Source of the DNA: Forficula auricularia
Taxonomy: Eukaryota; Arthropoda; Insecta; Dermaptera; Forficulidae
Length of the DNA stretch: 64,000 nucleotides
NCBI GenBank assembly: GCA_024734495.1
Contig: JALMQS010000073.1
Location: 4,214,985 to 4,278,984 of the forward strand
Direction: 5' to 3'
Shown here piece after piece: positions 14,401 through 29,400 of the stretch. The notes below the pieces were generated by a model. That model worked only from the letters and a program-made list of their open reading frames with translations. It made no database searches and had not been told where the DNA came from. Numbering within the stretch: position 1 is the first letter of the stretch; every line of letters starts with the position of its first letter. The position numbers were made by a program, and so were the translations under genes.

Positions 14401-17400
14401 GTAGAGACTGGATTTTTATGCAGTAGAAATTGCCAAAATATGCAGTTAAAAATGCTAAAATATGCAAACAATATGCAGAATACGTTGAAATATGCAAAGA
14501 TATACAATAAAAGATGGCAAAATAAATTTTTTTATGCACTAAAAAATTAAAATTGAGGACAAAAAGTCTATATTTGAAGGAGCGCTATGAAAAAAATAAA
14601 ATGATGCAGCATAATAATATTCGAAAAATAAAAAGACAGAAGCCTCTAACTGTGAAGATCTCGAGAGAGGAACACAATACTTCCAAATAAATCTAAAATC
14701 ATATAATGCTATATTTATATGTGGGAGGAAAAAAAATTCTTTCTTTAATGAATTATTATTAGAAGAAAAATTAAATACAATCTGAATCTAAAATTTAAAG
14801 AAAGATCGCAAATTTAAAAAAAAGAAAAAAAAAACGTTTCATTTTAAACAAAGATAAGGAACATAATATTTCTTAATTTATAAAATTCAGAAGAGAAAAT
14901 CTTAATTAACCAAAAATAATTACAAAAAATCACTGTATGAAAAATGAGTTAAGTTTTTATTAAAAAGTGATTTCATTTAAAATGATAAAGAAATAATTAA
15001 TATAAACAACAGAGAAGGTGTTGGAATGAAGTTGCAAAAAAAATACTCAGAAATATGAAAAAAATCGGAATCAATTGTATTATTACTATGACCCTAATGA
15101 GCAAGATTTCTTCATCGAAATTTCCTGAAAATGTTTTGATGAAGAAATGCGACAGGGATGATTCCTATTATAAAGAATATTTAAAAGAAAATTAAATAGA
15201 CAAATTTATACAGTGAATTGAACAGAAAATATTTTTTATTTAAAAAATGTATATTATACTAATAAAAATTTTGATTGAAGAAAAAATGAATTAGATAAAT
15301 TATGATATTTGAAGACATCAAAATAACATATGAATGATTCTTGTAAAAAGTGTTTTTTAAATTAAAAAATAATTACTACTTTTAAAAATTAAAATGATTT
15401 CGGTATTATAATAAAGAAAAACAATTTACAAAATAAACAACAATAAGCTAAATAAAAGCCTACAATAATAAACAGAAAAATAATACCATTTGCAAAAAAT
15501 ATTAAAATAAAATATTAAGAAAATGTAAAAGAACATTTTAAATATAAAAAATATACATAATAATAAATTTAAATTGATAAAAAAAAAACTTGTGAATTAC
15601 ACAAAAAGACTTTGAAAAGTATATTGCCTCTTAAAAATATTGAAAATATAATTTTATTGAAAAAAAAAATAACAAAATTCAAGTTTTATAAAAAATCAAT
15701 CTTGAATAAATTCATTAAAAATAAATCAATTTTTAATAAATTAAATGCAAAATGAAGAAAAAATTGTTGTGCAGACACTGGGTCAGTTGGGAATCGAACC
15801 CAGGACTTCCGTGTCCTGCGATTTGGCGAGAGTTGGTTAAATGTGTAATATTAAACCAAATCATAAATAATTATTAAAAAAACAAAAAACAAAATGACGT
15901 ATAAATAATATTTATAAAAATTGTATCATCAATTTGAGATAATAATTAGAAGAATTTTTTCACTAAAAAAAGAAGATGGAGAAAGGCTATTTTTCAGACT
16001 TATATCATCTAATTCATTGTGATTTGGATATCGCATGATCACCTATTCTTCATATTTCGCTCAAGTGACAAATATATAATAAAAACTTCATCTTCTAATC
16101 ACCTGAAATAGAAGAGAAGAGAAGATGTTGGAAAAACAGTTTTTCTACAAACAATTTTTTCGTTAATTAGACATAGTAAAAAAAGAAATACCTCCTAAAT
16201 ATATTGCTTAAGCTCATGTATTTGAAAATAAATAATAAATTATTTTAAGTTATTTATACTTAAATATAATTCATGCATTCATATATATATATATATTCAT
16301 ATTTTCAATTTAAATTTATTTGAGATAGGGAAAGAAATTTTATTTTAATTTTTCACACTTTAAAGAGACAAGTTGAAATAATATTTTTTATCGTAAAAAG
16401 AAACTACCAAATTCAACTTTAAATAAGAAAAATAGTCATATTTTTATATTGAAGCAAAATTCGAAATAAAAAATATAATCTCCAAATAAATTATCAATAA
16501 TTGCTAGATCAAAATATAAACAATTCAATAAGGGGTAATTGAAAAAATTAATTTCTTATTTATCACAAGAGATTTACTTATGAAATTCAATATTTCCTAG
16601 CAATTATTTAAGAAAAATGTTCTTGAAATCATGATTTGAAAAAAGAAAAATATCCATTATGATTAATTCATCAATTTGAGCGATCAAATTAGCAATAGTG
16701 CTAAGGCTTTTTCTATATAATGAAAAAGTTCATTGGCATTATTGTCATAGATGGGGGACCGGAGTTATTAAAAACGGTTAAATTCCTAATCACGAGCTAG
16801 CTTGAATATTTACCAAAGACTAAGAATTTATCCTTGAAAAAGGTTGTGAATGATTTCCATTTTTCTTATATTGCTTAAGCTCCACTATTTTATAATGAAT
16901 AATAGATTTATATTAAGTTATTTTTATGTAAATATAATTTCATACATACATATACACATATTTCCATTTAAAATATTATATATTTGAGATAGGGGAAAGA
17001 AATTTTATTTTAATCTTTCACATTGTAAAGAGACAAGTTGAAATAATATTAACAATAGTGCTAAGGCTTATTACTTTTTTTTATAAGAAAATAAATAATT
17101 CATTCATGTTATTGTCATAGATGTGAAGCCGGAGTTATTAAAATCTCTTAAACAAGAACTAGTTTATTTACGAAAAAGTAAACAATTTACATAAAAAAAG
17201 AAGATTAGGAATAATATTTCATTATTCGAGTCCATGATTAATAATTAAAGGTATCCTAGGAGTTGGACATGACTTTAAATTAAAATACAAGTTTTTATTT
17301 AAATACGCCAAACGTTTCGTTGCTTGTTTGCAACTTCTTCGGTGGCTCATTTATTAAACTTATTTGTCTGAATTGAGTGAATTGTGAGGATACTGTTTGA

Positions 17401-20400
17401 AAATGGTTTTTCTTTTAGTTAAAACTCCAGACAAATAAGTTTAATAAATGAGCCACTGAAGAGGTTGCAGACCAGCAACGAAACGTTTGGCGTATTTAAA
17501 TAAAACTTGTATTTGATTTAAAGTCATGTCCAACTGCCTATGATTCCTTTAATTAGGGATAATTTTCATTTTTCTCTTTTTAATTTTTCCTTTTGATACG
17601 CTTTTAATTTTGCTTTCCTAGTTTTTATAGGTCCCCTTAATTTCCCCCTGGGTAATTTTTGGAATTATTTACTTATCCAAAGAAGATAGTCGGGGAAATT
17701 TTTATTTTTAAAAATGTCTGAAGTAAGTTGTATAATATTTCAATTTATTTGATTGTAAGTAAATATTATTTGTCAACGGCCTTGCCATGTTCAAAGCACC
17801 GGTTCCCAAATGATCACCGAAGTTAAGCAACATGTGGCACGGCTAGTTCAGAGACGGGCGACCGTTATCAGACACTGTGTGCTGTTGGCATGTTTACAGC
17901 TACCCATTCATCCATCTCGTGATGCGTAGGTCTCTTTGGAATTGATTGGGGAAGCTTTAATGTAGTTAGTGAGAGTAGCTACGCTTTAGAAATATTGAAT
18001 ACATTATATAAATATATTATATTGGAAAATAAAGAAAAACATATACATACTTACGCCCGTTTTCACCTACCTAATTTAAACTTAGATAGCACATATATTA
18101 ATCTCAAACCAACTTTTGAATTAAATTGTATTTCACCAATAATGTGAGGAAAAGATTCCCTTAGCATTACTTAATAAATTGAAGTAATGTAAGCGATGCT
18201 TTTTCTCTAAGTATCATTGGTGAAATACAATTCACCTTAAAAGTTGGTTTGTGATTAATTTAAGTGCCATCTAGTAGTCCGGGTTCGAATCCTGAATTGT
18301 CCTTGTGTCTTTGAAATTTTTATTTAATTTTTAATTTATAACTTGTTTTCTTTTGATAAGAACCTCATTTGGGATTTCATCTTGTGGCTAGAAGGAAATT
18401 TCTATTATTTTTCAAATTTTGGTGCTATTATTCACTAGTGTTATATATTTATAATTTATAGTAATTTAATTATACATGAATCCGATTTTGTTGACTATTT
18501 TTTTAAACTGTTTTTCATTTGTTTGTTCACAAAAAGATGTCTCATGTTTATTATATTTTTTTTTTTAGATATGATAGGCACACTGAGACACGGGGGATTT
18601 CTTAGGGATATCTTGGTGGGGGAGGTGGGAAGGCCCCAGATTAGAATATTTCGACCAAATAATTGGGGATATGGGATGTGAGTCATTTAAAGAGGTCAAA
18701 GAGCTGGCATAGTTCAGAGCCGAGTGGAGGCGGGTGGTTGTGTCAAACCAGTCTTAGGTGTACTCAATAATGATAGTGTTTTAGATCTCAGAAAATTAAT
18801 CCCCTACACATAAAATTTGGGACCATTTGCTATTACCATTTTTTCATCTATCAGTCTTTTTTCACAAATCAGCTAGATTTTTTTTCTGTATACCACCAAT
18901 GGTGTAAATAGAAAATTAAAGTTTTCTATCAAATAAGAAAAAAATTATTAATTTTTGATTTACACTTGGCCCAACTTGTGAGTGACTCTTTTCACTTTGT
19001 GGCCTAATTTCCTGCCTATTATCGCTTGAAGTATCTTTTAATCAAGTTGCACTTATTTAATAAAGTCATACTATAATTCCATATATAACAATGACTCAGC
19101 AATTAGGACCCGAAAAACTTGAATTGTTGAAAAAACTATAAAAATGTATAATAAATGTTTATTTTCTTTTAAAAATTTCAAGTTTTAATTGAACTGTCCA
19201 AAATTTTTGTTTTCAAATTGATTATTTTAATATGTATATATAAAAAAGAAATTTAATTAATTGCTTTATCTTTGAAAAACTTATCACTTAATTTTTAAAA
19301 CATTTATCAATACATATCATATTTCTAAATGTTAAAAATTTCGTTAATTAAAGATGCTTATTTTTATTCACTTTATTATTATTTTTATTCACTTTATTAT
19401 TATTTTTATTATTATCTCTTTACTAAACTTTTCTAACAATATGATGAAATTTTGCTCTTGATTCAATAATTGCCCTCTTCTCTTTTTCTTTTTTCCTTTT
19501 AAATTTTCTATATTAACATTGCAATGATAACTAACTATTCAATAAAGTTTTGGAAATATCAGCCTTTTTAGATTTAATAAAATAATGAAAAATTATGGAT
19601 ATATATCTTTATTTCTACTACTTCTTAACAATCTTTATTAATTATTTCATTATTAATTCCTATTACAATTAAATAGAAACAACCAACTGAATACAAATTA
19701 ATAATCTCTAAAAATGGTCAATAATTTTTTACTTTACCATACAGGGTATGGTCAAGTATTGTAATCGTGCATGAAACAAGTGGTTTTTTTGCTTCTTTTT
19801 TTCGAAATATCTCAAAAAACGGCTGAAATTATTTTGATTAAAAAAATTGGGCGAAACCATGGCATTTCGGTCTACAAAAAAGCTCTAATAAGGGAACATC
19901 GAAAAAATTATATTTTTCGAGATAATAATTGTTTTGTCAAAATGTCTGTTAGTTATTTAGTCTGTGCGTTACCAAATTTTTGTGGACTAGCTAGGTCAAA
20001 AACTAGTGTTAATATCAAAACCAAATTTCACACCTAGTTTTGGTGCATTGAGATTAAGAGCTGATTAGGTTTTGTTGCATATCGACCCAAAATTAAGGGG
20101 AGTGTAGGGGGGGTTAAAAATTAAAAATCTAGCCCATTTGAGCAAATAACCAAATTTTGTATACATAATCAGTCTAGGAGTCTAAAAATGCAAAAACTAA
20201 CCCCTCTACATGATTATAAATAATTTTATTAAATATAAGTGAGGGGCCAGGATCTATGGTAAAGTCAACTGGATGGCCACATCAGAACGTACCAATTTAT
20301 TTTTAATATATTTCTATATTTTCTCATTCATTTAAGATTTTATTGGAATTTATTAAAAAAAAATTTTTTTGTATTATATATATGTGTATATATTAGCCAA

Positions 20401-23400
20401 CTACAATATCTGTGTTGAAACTCCGAAATTGAACAATATAAAACACGACGATGCTTGAATTCCACTATTCAATCAATGATGAGGTCTATATCGATATTGG
20501 CGATTTGTTTTGCCAAATTAAACTCTCTCTTGGACTAAAAATAAAAATTCATTTTTATCTTCAATTCACACTTCAATCCTACAACTCAGTAGTTAAATTA
20601 AACAGAAAAGTTTAAGTTGACCAATATATATCAAATATCAAATCAGATATTTGAAATATATTGAGGTTGTTTACAAGATTCTTTGCTGCTCTAAATTTAT
20701 AGTTAGATTTTCACTACATTTATTGTTTTTTGGCCTATATGATATAAACAAAATAATCTATAGCATTTTAGAATAAACTTATAAAGTAGAGGGGGTTGTA
20801 AAGAAAAGTGTATTTATTATAGTCAGTCGAAATTAGTCTGTTTATCCCCACCAAACGTCTCTGGAAATTCCGACTTTCACAATTGATATTACAAAAAATA
20901 AATTTTATTCTAATTGAAAATGTTTTGTTTTTCTTATACTTTGTCTCAATAAATCATTTGTATTAATGATAAAATTAAAACTATACAACTTTTTATTATT
21001 AATCAATTCTTAATTGGCCTGAATGTTTTATTATTTTACTTTTTTAAATCTAATTCAATTTTTATTTTTAGCTGGTCCACTACAAAATTACTTGCCTCTG
21101 TTAACTGCTGGTCCAAGTTCAACAGCTCAACCCTCTGTTGGTGGAACCTTTTTACCGAATTTCAATTATTTGCCTTTTGGACAAGCACAGGGAATACCAC
21201 CAGGACAGCCTGGTAATGACAAGTTTTTTCTAATTGAATCTGAATTAACTACTCCTAATAAATCTAATACATTCATTTAAATGTTTAGACTTTTAAATTT
21301 TCTATTTTAATTAATTAATTATACTTTAAAAAATATCCATTTAATAAACAAACACCATTTTTTTCCAGTTTACATTCTAGTTCCACAACGTCAATACAAC
21401 GAAATGAATCAGGGACTAATCTCTAACCAGAGAGGTCGGCCCTTTATGCGAGGCTACAGAGGAAATAGGGGCAGCTCGGCACCTTATCACGTACCTAATT
21501 ATACTCCTCAAAACCGTAGATACAATAGGCCTAGATATCAAAATTGGTCGCGGAGTCGTCCGCCTACTCGATCATTTAACAGATATCGTGGATCATCTCA
21601 AAGAGCTCGAGGTGTGCCAAACCAACAACAGAGGTAAATAACTTTTTTTTCAAATAATTTAAGTTAAGTTCAAAGTTTTAGCATATGGAGTGGAATTATT
21701 TTTTATTGATGTTGATTCACAAAAAAGAAAAAAAAATAATTTCTTTGTGGCGTTAATACTAGTTAGTTGGGGTTTTGGTTGGTTTAGCGTGTAACGTCGT
21801 TGCCCGCCTCCCTGGTGTAGTGGTGAGCATGTCTGGCTGGCAACCCGGAGGTCTCTGGTTCGGTTCCCGACTATACTCAGACATTTTTTCTATAAGTATA
21901 GGGTCTGGAAAAAAAATTAAGTTGGAGATAAATTTAACCTAATTTATCGAACGGAGAAATTACCACTGCTCGAAGCCCTTAAAAAACTTAGTAAATTGGA
22001 TTGTATCTAACTTTCTGAGATTTGCCTTGTGATCCCGGCTTCTTTCCTTCTACTCTGTTCTTTTCACAATGGAGGGGCCAGCCCATACAGGCCTTTAGGG
22101 GATGCACCTTCTGGTGTATCTCCTTCTCACATCAATATCATTACAAAAAAAAAACGTGCCTCCCTCACATAACTTGATGACTATGTTGAAGAAGGAGGCC
22201 CGAATTCAAGCCTCGCTCACGGCAAAAATTTGTCTCTCTCCTGTGCTAAAGATACTAACATTTGAATAAAGATCATACTACATAGGAAATGGCTAAATGC
22301 TATAAAAAAAAATATAGAATAATGCCAACATAACACAGGGTTTTTAAATGCGGTCCATTAGAGCAGTGTTCCGCAAACTTTTTGTGTTCAAGGCACACCT
22401 AACAAATAAAGAAATTTTAGAGGTACACCAAAGAAATAAAACCAATGTATTAAAGGGTGTTTTTTTAGAGGTTCACAAATTTAAATTAAAATAAAACAAA
22501 GAAAAATATTTTTAATATGAATGAAACTGGTTTTATTGGAAAGATAATTTTATGCCATTAAAGTTGGAATATGATTTCAGTCATGTGACGGCCGCGGCTA
22601 GATCCTAGATGGCGCTAGATCTGGATTTCAATTTTCACACACTTTTCGCAGCAATTGCGGCCGTATTTCGCCAACAATTCGCCGAATGTTGTGTTCCAAG
22701 CGTTCAATCGTCTCTGGTTTATCGGCGTAGACAAGTGACTTGACATATCCCAAAAGACGATTGAACACTTGGAACACAACATTCGGTGAATTATTGGCGA
22801 AATACGGCCGCAATTGCTGCGAAAACTGTGTGAAAATTGGAAATCCAATTGGAGCGCCATCTACGCCGCGGCCGCCACATGGCCGAAATCATATTCAAAC
22901 ATTAATGACATAAAATTAATTTTCCAATAAAGCCAGTTTCATTGATATTAAAAATATTTTTCTTTGTTTTATTTTAATTTAAAGTTGTGAACCTCTAAAA
23001 AACACTCTTTATTTATTTATTATTAAAATCAATATAATATGAAAAGATGTTTAATGAGAAATGTGAGCCTGCTTAACTGAGCACAGGCGATCAGACAAAA
23101 TTTGGAGCAATCTGTGATAAGTCTGCTCTCATCTCTTGCTACTCGCATTCCTCTCAGCTATGTGTGTGTTGTCTTCACAAAACTTGATATTTTTCGGCGG
23201 CACACCAATTAATGACCACGGTATACCAGTGTGCCGCGGCACACACTTTGCGGAATACTGCATTAGAGCAACTGCTGAAATCGTTTTTTATTTCATTTTA
23301 TTAATCATAGACTTCTTAAAAGAACACTTAATGAATATCATAATTCTACCACCAGTGTTTAGAAATACTTCCAAAATATTTAGCTATATTTTTTTTTCTT

Positions 23401-26400
23401 CATTTAGAAATAGACCTCACCAAGAACCTGAAGAACCTGAAGAAGACGAATTAGATTTAGAAGATCAAGAAAGCATTGATGACATAGATGATTTTTATTT
23501 GGAAGACTCCGATGACCCGGAGCTGGACGATTATAATGAAGAATATGGTATTTTTTATTATATGTTATTAATAACAGCAACAAAAAACATTTCATATAGT
23601 TATTTATTTCCAAATAAACAAATTCAAAAATAAAATATAAATAGTATTTCATCATTCGCGTCCATATTTTATTATATATTTTAAAATCGCAGGAAGTGGA
23701 CAAAAAATTAAACAACAGGAGTTAATTCTTCAATTTTCCAGATATTTCGTCACTTTATTGAGACTTCATCAGTGAAAACAGTGAACAAAGAGATAAAAAT
23801 TTATTTTTATTTTTACATAGTTAATTATATCACAAATTCTTTGAAAATAAATAATAACAACCTATTTTTTCAAAGAATTTGTGATATAATTAACTATGAA
23901 AAATAAAAATAAATTTTTATCTCTTTTGTTCTGTTTTCAGCCACTGATGAAGTCTCAATAAAGTGACGAAACGTCTGGTAAATTGAATAACTAACTCTGT
24001 TAATCGAATGTTTTCTGCATTTGATTCAATCGCGAATCAAATGTAGGGAATTTTTGTCAAATATTGAGTGAAAATAATATCTGAACTTATATATTTCTAA
24101 CTTGAAATAATGATGTTAAACTTTATAATTTTTCTCATTAATATATCAAAGAATAATTGATGAGAGTTGTTTTGACCGCTCTTATTTGAAAAAGATATTT
24201 ATCGCGAGACTACTGCGGATTACGCTATTGGAGTCTGCGGAGTCTTAAGTCTGGACCAAGAGAGAAAAAGATGTGATCCATTTAGCTACAATCCAACGTT
24301 ATTTCGTGGTGATCCATCCGAATGCCATGAGGGCTATACGCGAAATGACGTTGTATTGTGGCTGAATGGATCATATCTTTTTCTCTTGGTCCAGACTTAA
24401 TACTCCGCAGACTCCAATAACGAGCAATCCGCAGTCAGTCTCGCGATTAAATATCTTTTTCAAAACAACTCTCATCAATTATTCTTTGATATATTAATGA
24501 GAAAAATTATAAAATTTATTTAACTAACTCTGTTGTATTTTTTGTCCACTTCCCTGCGATTTTAAAATATAAAATATAAATATTTTAAATTGTAATTTAA
24601 ATTTTATTCAATTTCATTCACTTATTGGTTATTTGAGAATCGACAGTAATTAAAATTTTCTTTTAAAATACACAACGTTTTTAGAACTTTCATAAGGTTT
24701 TACAACATATCTTAATTCTATATCTCTAATTGAAAATTCAATTTTATTTCTATTTACTGCATAAATTCTAAAAATTGAAATTGTTAATACGTTTTTCAAA
24801 AATTGAATTATATATATTTATATACAAATATTTAACAAATTAATTAATTTTTTAAAATCTATTATTTATAGATGAACTTGATGAAGTAGATGATATGGAA
24901 GCCCAAGAAGAGAGGCAAGGCCCTTCACATGCCTATCGCCCTCGGGGACAATCACAAGTAAAATACCTTAATTATATTTATCTATATTATAAGAAGTACA
25001 ATTTTCATGCTAGAATTTTTTAATGACTATATGTTCTTATTTTTTTAATTTTATCCATTTTTTAACTTGATTTTAATTATTGACTCACAGGTTGGTTCAC
25101 ACTTATAAGAATTTCATATATTTTTGAAAATTTACCATTTTATTTTGAATCAAAGTGTTTTAATATAATTATATATATATATATAGAGTGGTTTCTGATT
25201 TCGGATATTTTCGAATCCCTACGCTCATATGGTTCTAAATAAATAAAAAAATATCCCCCAAGTTTTCAACCCCTATCTCAATTTTAAGCTCTGCCTCAGA
25301 GCGATGTAAGTTTCCCATCTAAATAACATGGGGTTTTTGGCATTGAACGATCAATTTTATTCGGGCCAAAGCAATGGATTAAAAAATTTTAAAACTCTGT
25401 AGACTTTATCCTTATAATAGTAGGTACCCTTCAGAATTTTTACAGATTTGTAGCTATTATAATTTTGGAGTCTATAACTTACTAACACAAAGATATGGCA
25501 GTATTTTATCTAGCTGTAACTCCAAAATTATAATAACTCAAAAATCTGAAAAACTCTGAAGGATAGCTACTATAAGAGTAAAGTCTACAGAGTTTTAAAT
25601 TTTTTGAAATATTACTTTGGCCGGAATAAAAAATTGATCGTTCAATGCCAAAAACCCCATGTTATTTAGGTGGGAAACTTGCATCGCTCTGAAGCACATG
25701 TTAAAATTAAGATAAAGGCTTGAAACTTGGAAGATATTTTTTTTTATTTATTTCGAACCAAATGAGCCCCTGCGAGCGTAAAAATTCGAAAATACCCAAA
25801 ATAAGGGCCACCCTAATATATATATATATAGACTCAGTCTATCAACAGACTTCTCCCACAGCACTTAAAACCGACTTAAGAAATAGTTATCGAAACGTCG
25901 TGCACTCTAGGTGATTTTAGCTGAAACTTCACTTTCGATAAAGATAGTGATAGGACACACGTTAAGATACCCTTCTTTCTAAGGGATAATTTATATGGCG
26001 AAATGGGAAAGAATAGGGGAAGTTCCTAATTAAAGTATTTTCCTCAGATAATTAAACAAATGGGACTTTTAGGTAGGCGGGTCGTTTCGTCTAACGAATG
26101 TTAGGATTGTTTACTCGATGATGATAATAATACATGTTTTTAAATTCAATACAAAAATAAAACACCTTTTTAACAGGCTTTGCCGTCAGACTGATCTGAA
26201 ATAACCTTTCAAGTTGGAACAAAATTGAAAATTGTTTACCTCCCGATGTGTTTTTAAGAGAAATTTGAAGACAAAAAAAACATGATTTTAAGAGATGGGT
26301 GCCTAAGGTGTGGATACCGGTTCAATTCTGACTTACCACATGTTCTTTTTAGTCATTACTTTAGGGACTAAGAATCAAATGAGAAATCGATTCACCTCTT

Positions 26401-29400
26401 TTGGAAAAACCTTGTTCTATGAACTTGATGAATTTTACCTCCCAGTGAAATGATTTTTTTTTAAGAGAAATTTTAAGACAAAAAAACATTATTTTATTGG
26501 ATGAGTGCCAAGCGTTGGGGGTCATAAATTCGAAAACTGCACGAAAACAAAGTGTTTAGGGTAAAATTCTTAGTAAGGCCAGGACTCACAAGAGATTGTC
26601 GTGGCAAAGATGATGGATGATTGATGATAAATCGATGGTGTTGGGGAAAAAGGGCCAATCTGATTTTACCCGTTCAAGGTCATTTGGACCAAACCTGCAA
26701 TGTACAACACTCTTGAATTTATCTTGCAATTAACCACGTGATCAGTTAAAATTAAGGATATATAATAAATATAGCTAATATTTGCCATTAACCGTCACAT
26801 AAAAAATCTATAAACTTGCAAAAAAAAAAATGAATTGGAATCGCAGTTTTCAGTTTTAGAAACAGTCTGGAAATTGCAGATTGGCCCTTTTCCCCAACAC
26901 CATCGAAATACCAAGAGTTTGGATGTTGGTTCAATTCCGTTTCGACTATTCATCATATTATTATTCTTTCGTTAATTCTTATTAATTAAAATAGTTTAAA
27001 TATAATAGTAAACTAAACACATTTCTTTTTAGAGAGGTCGAGAGTCATCAAGACCTTATCGACAAACTACCCGTGCAAGATACTCTAGGGGATATAACCA
27101 CTCAAGTGAAAGCAGACGATCTCAACGACAAAGAGGAAATTATCGATTTCGTGCCACTCGAGGATGTAAGTTTAATTAAAATATTATATTATTTATTAAA
27201 AATTAAATTAGCTAGTTGTCGTTTATAGTTTGCAGTTTGAATGCTTGTAACTTTTAACCGTTCATCTTGCCCAATATGTAGATTAACAGCCACAGACGTA
27301 ATGCACCTGTAAGATCAGCATGTGTCTCAGAAATTACATGTCTGCTTAAATTTTATTCTAATTGAAATTCTTGCGTTTTGAGTTTAAATTTTGTTCCAAC
27401 ATAATAATTAATTAAATGAATTTATCTTTAAAGGACATCATAGATATTAGTTAAAATATTTTTACATTGCATATCAGAGAGGTTCGTCCCCTTAGGAATC
27501 GAACCCAAGCGCTAACTAGCTTGCCAGGCCAGTAGCCAAACCCTTAAGACAAATCTCTCTCTGACATGCAACATATATAATTATTATAGCTAGATTTTTC
27601 ACTCCTTCAACTCAAAGGGAATAGTGAAAATTCCTGCTAAACTGAAAAAGTTTTCAGTGACGGACCCATGGATTTTACAGTGAAAACAAAGATTTAAGTA
27701 TCTTTTGGGTGTCTTTTTGAAAAAAGATGGAAATTATTTCAAAAATCAACCCAGTATATAATATTATTAAATGAATTTATCTTTAAAGGACATCATAGAT
27801 ATTAGTTGAAATATTTTTACATTGCATATCAAATCTAGCTATAATAATTATATATGTTGCATGTCAGAGAGAGATTTGTCTTAAGGGTTTGGCTACTGGC
27901 CCGGCAAGCTTAGTTAGCGCTTGGGTTCGATTCCTAAGGGGACGAACCTCTCTGATATGCAATGTAAAAATATTTCAACTAATATCTATGATGTCCTTTA
28001 AAGATAAATTCATTTAATAATATTATATACTGGGTTGATTTTTGAAATAATTTCCATCTTTTTTCAAAAAAAGACACCCAAAAAGATACTTAAATCTTTG
28101 TTTTCACTGTAAAATCCATGGGTCCGTCACTGAAAACTTTTTTCAGTTTAGCAGGAATTTTCACTATTCCCTTTGAGTTGAAGGGAGTGAAAAATCTAGC
28201 TATAATAATTATATATGTTGCATGTCAGAGAGAGATTTGTCTTAAGGGTTTGGCTACTGGCCCGGCAAGCTTAGTTAGCGCTTGGGTTCGATTCCTAAGG
28301 GGACGAACCTCTCTGATATGCAATGTAAAAATATTTCAACTAATATCTATGATGTCCTTTAAAGATAAATTCATTTAATAATATTATATACTGGGTTGAT
28401 TTTTGAAATAATTTCCATCTTTTTTCAAAAAAAGACACCCAAAAAGATACTTAAATCTTTGTTTTCACTGTATAATAATTAATGTTTTCTTAATTTTTTT
28501 TCCGACTTGAAAAATACATTTTATTATGCGTTTTTTTTTTGAAAGATTTTTACTATTTAATCAAGGGATGTCGAACTGGCGTTTGACCTATTGAGGTGCT
28601 TGCCTTTAAGAAACTAAAAATAATAGAGAATTGAAATTCATAAAACAAAAATAAAAAATTTCCTGCAACTTCTTGAATATTAAAAAATAATGCGACTGAA
28701 TTTGTATTAACATATCCACAAAGTTTTAACCTCTTTTGAATTAGATACAGTGGCCAAATAATATTTTTTTCCGCATAGATTCAAATTAATTCAATGTAAT
28801 TACACCTCCTGGTAAATGGGATAAGGATAAACAATATTAGGTTCGCGGATGACGCAGTGGTATTTGCGGACAGTCTGGAAGATCTACAGAGCATGATGAA
28901 CGACCTCTCGATGCACAGTATGGAATATGGAATAGAAATAAATATAACCAAAACCAAATACATGGTAATAAGCAAAAATCCACCACAACCTGGAATGTTG
29001 ACCATAAATAATAAAATAATTGAGAAGGTAGAGAATTGGGACCATTCTGTTGAGATCCGCTGCCGAATAGAAAAAGCTCGAAGCACTTTCATCAGAATGT
29101 CGGGCCTCTTCAAGTGCCATTTCCTTAATTTGCCAACTAGAGTACGACTCCTCCTATGCTACGTGTTCCCTGTGCTTCTGTATGGAGCTGAGACATGGAC
29201 GGTTACAGAAGCAGCTAGTAAAAGATTGGACTCATTTGAAATGTGGCTATATCGAAGAATTTTGAGAATCCCTTGGACAGCCCATGTTACAAATAAAAAT
29301 GTGTTACTACGCCTAAATAAAGAAATGGAAATCATGACTACAATCAAGGCAAGAAAACTGGAATATTTGGGACACATAATGAGAAATAAGGAACGATATG

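Larger units (their letters stand above)
23672..24577. repeat. nested palindrome carrying two hammerhead-like motifs
   Basis: The outer arms (AAATCGCAGGAAGTGGACAA near 23686 and its reverse complement near 24545) enclose inverted copies with hammerhead motifs at 23734-23778 (minus) and 23940-23979 (plus), plus the inner palindrome 24100-24525. The sequence AACTAACTCTGTT occurs on both sides of the inner part (about 23985 and 24522), as expected for a 13-bp target duplication. Confidence 0.6.

Noticed and set aside
21023..21280. ORF containing exon 4 with extra residues at both ends
   Set aside because: The real exon is bounded by TTTTTAG and GTAATG at 21072-21212; the extra residues are intron.
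23136..23633. 165-codon ORF including exon 6
   Set aside because: Residues before 23408 and after 23547 are hAT element and intron sequence; only the acidic middle is coding.
27875..27946. True tRNA gene
   Set aside because: No valid anticodon arm, and it is embedded in a repeated unit.
28118..28378. 86-codon ORF
   Set aside because: It overlaps the tRNA-like repeat unit; the frame is a by-product of that repeat.
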